Shown: piece by piece, positions 14,194 to 15,320 of the stretch | Layout of the letters: each line of letters opens with the position of its first letter | How positions within the stretch are numbered: position 1 is the first letter of the stretch | Source of the DNA: Dehalococcoidia bacterium | GTDB lineage: Bacteria; Chloroflexota; Dehalococcoidia; SZUA-161 | Length of the DNA: 15,320 nucleotides | Direction of reading: 5' to 3' | NCBI GenBank assembly: GCA_030619685.1 | Contig: JAUXAX010000052.1 | Location: 1-15,320, forward strand | The notes under the pieces: generated by a model | What the model was told of the DNA's origin: nothing | The model's input: only the letters and a program-made list of their open reading frames with translations | Database searches by the model: none | Position numbers and translations under genes: made by a program

Positions 14194-14511
14194 CTACGCG
14201 CCCGTCATACCAGGGGCCTCAGCGATAACTACCTCGTAGTGCTCACGACCCGGCGGGGCGCGAAACACGGCCACGAACTTGGCCACCTGCTCATCGTAGT
14301 ATCCGCTTGTCACGCCGGCCGCCGCTGCTTCCTCGCTCGCCCACAGCGACATGATGACTCCCTTTCCCTCCGGGGTGCGCATTACATACATGCCCTGGTA
14401 TCCTTCCTGTTTCCGCGCCTCAGGCACTATCAGCTCCTTGAACTGTTCCAGTACCTCGTCCAGGCTGATCCTGACAGTGTCTATCTCAAACAACGTTATC
14501 CTTGCGAACAT
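14194..14511 (-). CDS. small dimeric alpha-beta-barrel protein (antibiotic biosynthesis monooxygenase-like)
   Basis: A 105-residue soluble protein whose alternation of strands and helices fits the ferredoxin-like ABM fold. The pattern is strand MFARITLFEID, helix SLDEVLEQFKELIVPEARKQ, strand GYQGMYVMRTPEGKGVIMSLW, helix ASEEAAAAGVTSGYYDEQVAKF, strand HYEVVIAEA. Such proteins are usually homodimers; some are cofactor-free oxygenases, others degrade haem or only bind ligands. No haem-binding or catalytic residue can be singled out here. The start ATG 14511 has GGAGG six bases upstream. It sits inside an ABC operon, 50 bases after the ATPase gene and 73 bases before the permease gene, so it is presumably co-expressed with the transporter. 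Whether it modifies or senses the transported compound is not shown by the sequence. Confidence 0.7.
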   Translation of the reverse strand: MFARITLFEIDTVRISLDEVLEQFKELIVPEARKQEGYQGMYVMRTPEGKGVIMSLWASEEAAAAGVTSGYYDEQVAKFVAVFRAPPGREHYEVVIAEAPGMTGA

Positions 14512-14561
14512 GTTTCTCCTCCTTCGGCATTCATTTTATCTACAGCCAACCCGGGCAGGGT

Positions 14562-15263
14562 TTAGCCACCACCCGGCCAGAGCTCCTCCACGATCTCGCC
14601 GTCTGCCATGCGGAGGATCCGATGTGCTCTGCGGCCCACGGCGATGTCATGGGTGACGAGGACAAACGTCTGCGACTTCTCCTTGTTCAGTCGGCACAGC
14701 AGGTCCATGACCTCTGCTGAGGTCTCGCTGTCCAGATTGCCCGTGGGCTCGTCGGCCCACACGATGGCGGGCTCGTTCACCAGGGCCCGGGCGATGGTCA
14801 CCCGCTGCTGCTGGCCGCCCGACATCTCCGCGGGGCGCTTCTGCTCCTCCCCGGCCAGACCCACCAGGTCCAAGACCTCCTCTGCCCGCCCCCGGGCATG
14901 CCGCGGCTTCACCGCAGCGACAAGCAGAGGCAGCTCCACGTTCTCCACAGCGCTCAGCACTGGCAGCAGGTTGAAGGCCTGGAAGACAAATCCCATCTTC
15001 TCGGCTCGGTAACGGGTGCGCTTCCTGTCCGACATCGCGTGAATGGAGATGTCATCGATGACCACTTGGCCCCCAGTGACATCATCTATCCCCGACAGGA
15101 CGTTGAGGAGCGTTGTCTTGCCGCACCCAGAAGGCCCCATGACGGCCACCATCTCGCCCCGCAGGATGCTTAGGTCAATACCCCTGAGGGCGTCCACTTT
15201 CACCTTGCCTGTCTCATAGGTCTTGCGAACCGCTGTCGCCTGAATAATGTTGCCCTCTTGCAT
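14562..15263 (-). CDS. ABC transporter ATP-binding protein, LolD/MacB type
   Basis: A 233-residue cytoplasmic ATPase that would power the FtsX-type permease encoded downstream. Motifs: an A-loop aromatic in [17 protein letters not shown] (Tyr 16), Walker A GPSGCGKT (43-50), the Q-loop in [18 protein letters not shown] (Gln 95), the signature MSGGQQQR (147-154), Walker B IVWADEP (167-173) with the D-loop GNLDS, and the H-switch LVTHD (His 205). FQAFNLLP and [10 protein letters not shown] are typical of the LolD/MacB/FtsE group that pairs with FtsX-type permeases. ATG 15263 has GGAG seven bases upstream. It is the first gene of the operon ATPase, ABM-like protein, permease. Its promoter should lie in the last 57 bases of the window or beyond; none is clear. 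Length and all nucleotide-binding motifs are complete. Confidence 0.95.
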   Translation of the reverse strand: MQEGNIIQATAVRKTYETGKVKVDALRGIDLSILRGEMVAVMGPSGCGKTTLLNVLSGIDDVTGGQVVIDDISIHAMSDRKRTRYRAEKMGFVFQAFNLLPVLSAVENVELPLLVAAVKPRHARGRAEEVLDLVGLAGEEQKRPAEMSGGQQQRVTIARALVNEPAIVWADEPTGNLDSETSAEVMDLLCRLNKEKSQTFVLVTHDIAVGRRAHRILRMADGEIVEELWPGGG

Positions 15264-15320
15264 GATGTTTCTCCTTCCTTTGTGCGCTGAGGATTCCCGA
15301 GTGGGGCTATATGTTGTGAA

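Noticed and set aside
1..15320. CRISPR array, tRNA or rRNA genes, phage integration site
   Set aside because: No regularly spaced repeats, no tRNA cloverleaf ends and no rRNA-like stretches were seen on either strand.

Overview
This is a bacterial chromosomal window of fairly high GC. Genes are dense, and most have clear purine-rich ribosome binding sites and bacterial promoters. The gene content is FtsH, a bacterial-type NurA/HAS-barrel/HerA cluster, an MMPL-type RND exporter, a DUF3068 protein and a LolD/FtsX-type ABC system. Together with GTAGGGGC-type REP palindromes and a REP-associated transposase, this suggests an environmental Chloroflexota-like genome, perhaps Dehalococcoidia. That placement is an inference from resemblance only; no marker gene in the window settles it.

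Layout. Bases 1-1878 (minus) hold ftsH, cut by the window's left edge before its stop codon. A short divergent promoter region, with an extended -10 element on each strand, separates it from a plus-strand cluster at 2107-6304. That cluster is NurA nuclease, a REP-associated Y1 transposase (RAYT) with its own REP palindromes, a stand-alone HAS-barrel protein, and HerA helicase/translocase. HAS-barrel and HerA overlap by 4 bases. The RAYT looks like an insertion that splits what would otherwise be a compact nurA-HAS-herA operon for DNA end processing.

Bases 6305-7150 carry no convincing large gene, but they are not featureless. They contain a near-consensus promoter, a 15-bp stem whose two non-Watson-Crick pairs are both G-U in the plus-strand RNA, and an intrinsic terminator. 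Together these outline a transcript of about 375 nt. It is either a free-standing RNA or a long attenuated leader for the RND exporter at 7151-9454.

Bases 9556-10734 (minus) encode a DUF3068 membrane-anchored protein and, downstream of it, a 58-residue two-helix membrane protein that is easy to miss because of its size. Bases 11133-15263 (minus) form an ABC operon: a LolD/MacB-type ATPase, a small dimeric alpha-beta-barrel (antibiotic biosynthesis monooxygenase-like) protein, and a 995-residue FtsX-type permease with two permease modules.

Working together: NurA and HerA are partner nuclease and hexameric translocase, with the HAS-barrel protein a likely accessory. The ATPase and large permease should form one envelope transporter. 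The RND and DUF3068 genes are envelope functions that may be unrelated to it. The least explained parts are the 6.58-6.95 kb transcribed-looking element, the REP palindromes inside the transposase reading frame, the four-cysteine cluster in NurA, and a dispersed palindromic repeat found 3' of both nurA and the FtsX gene.
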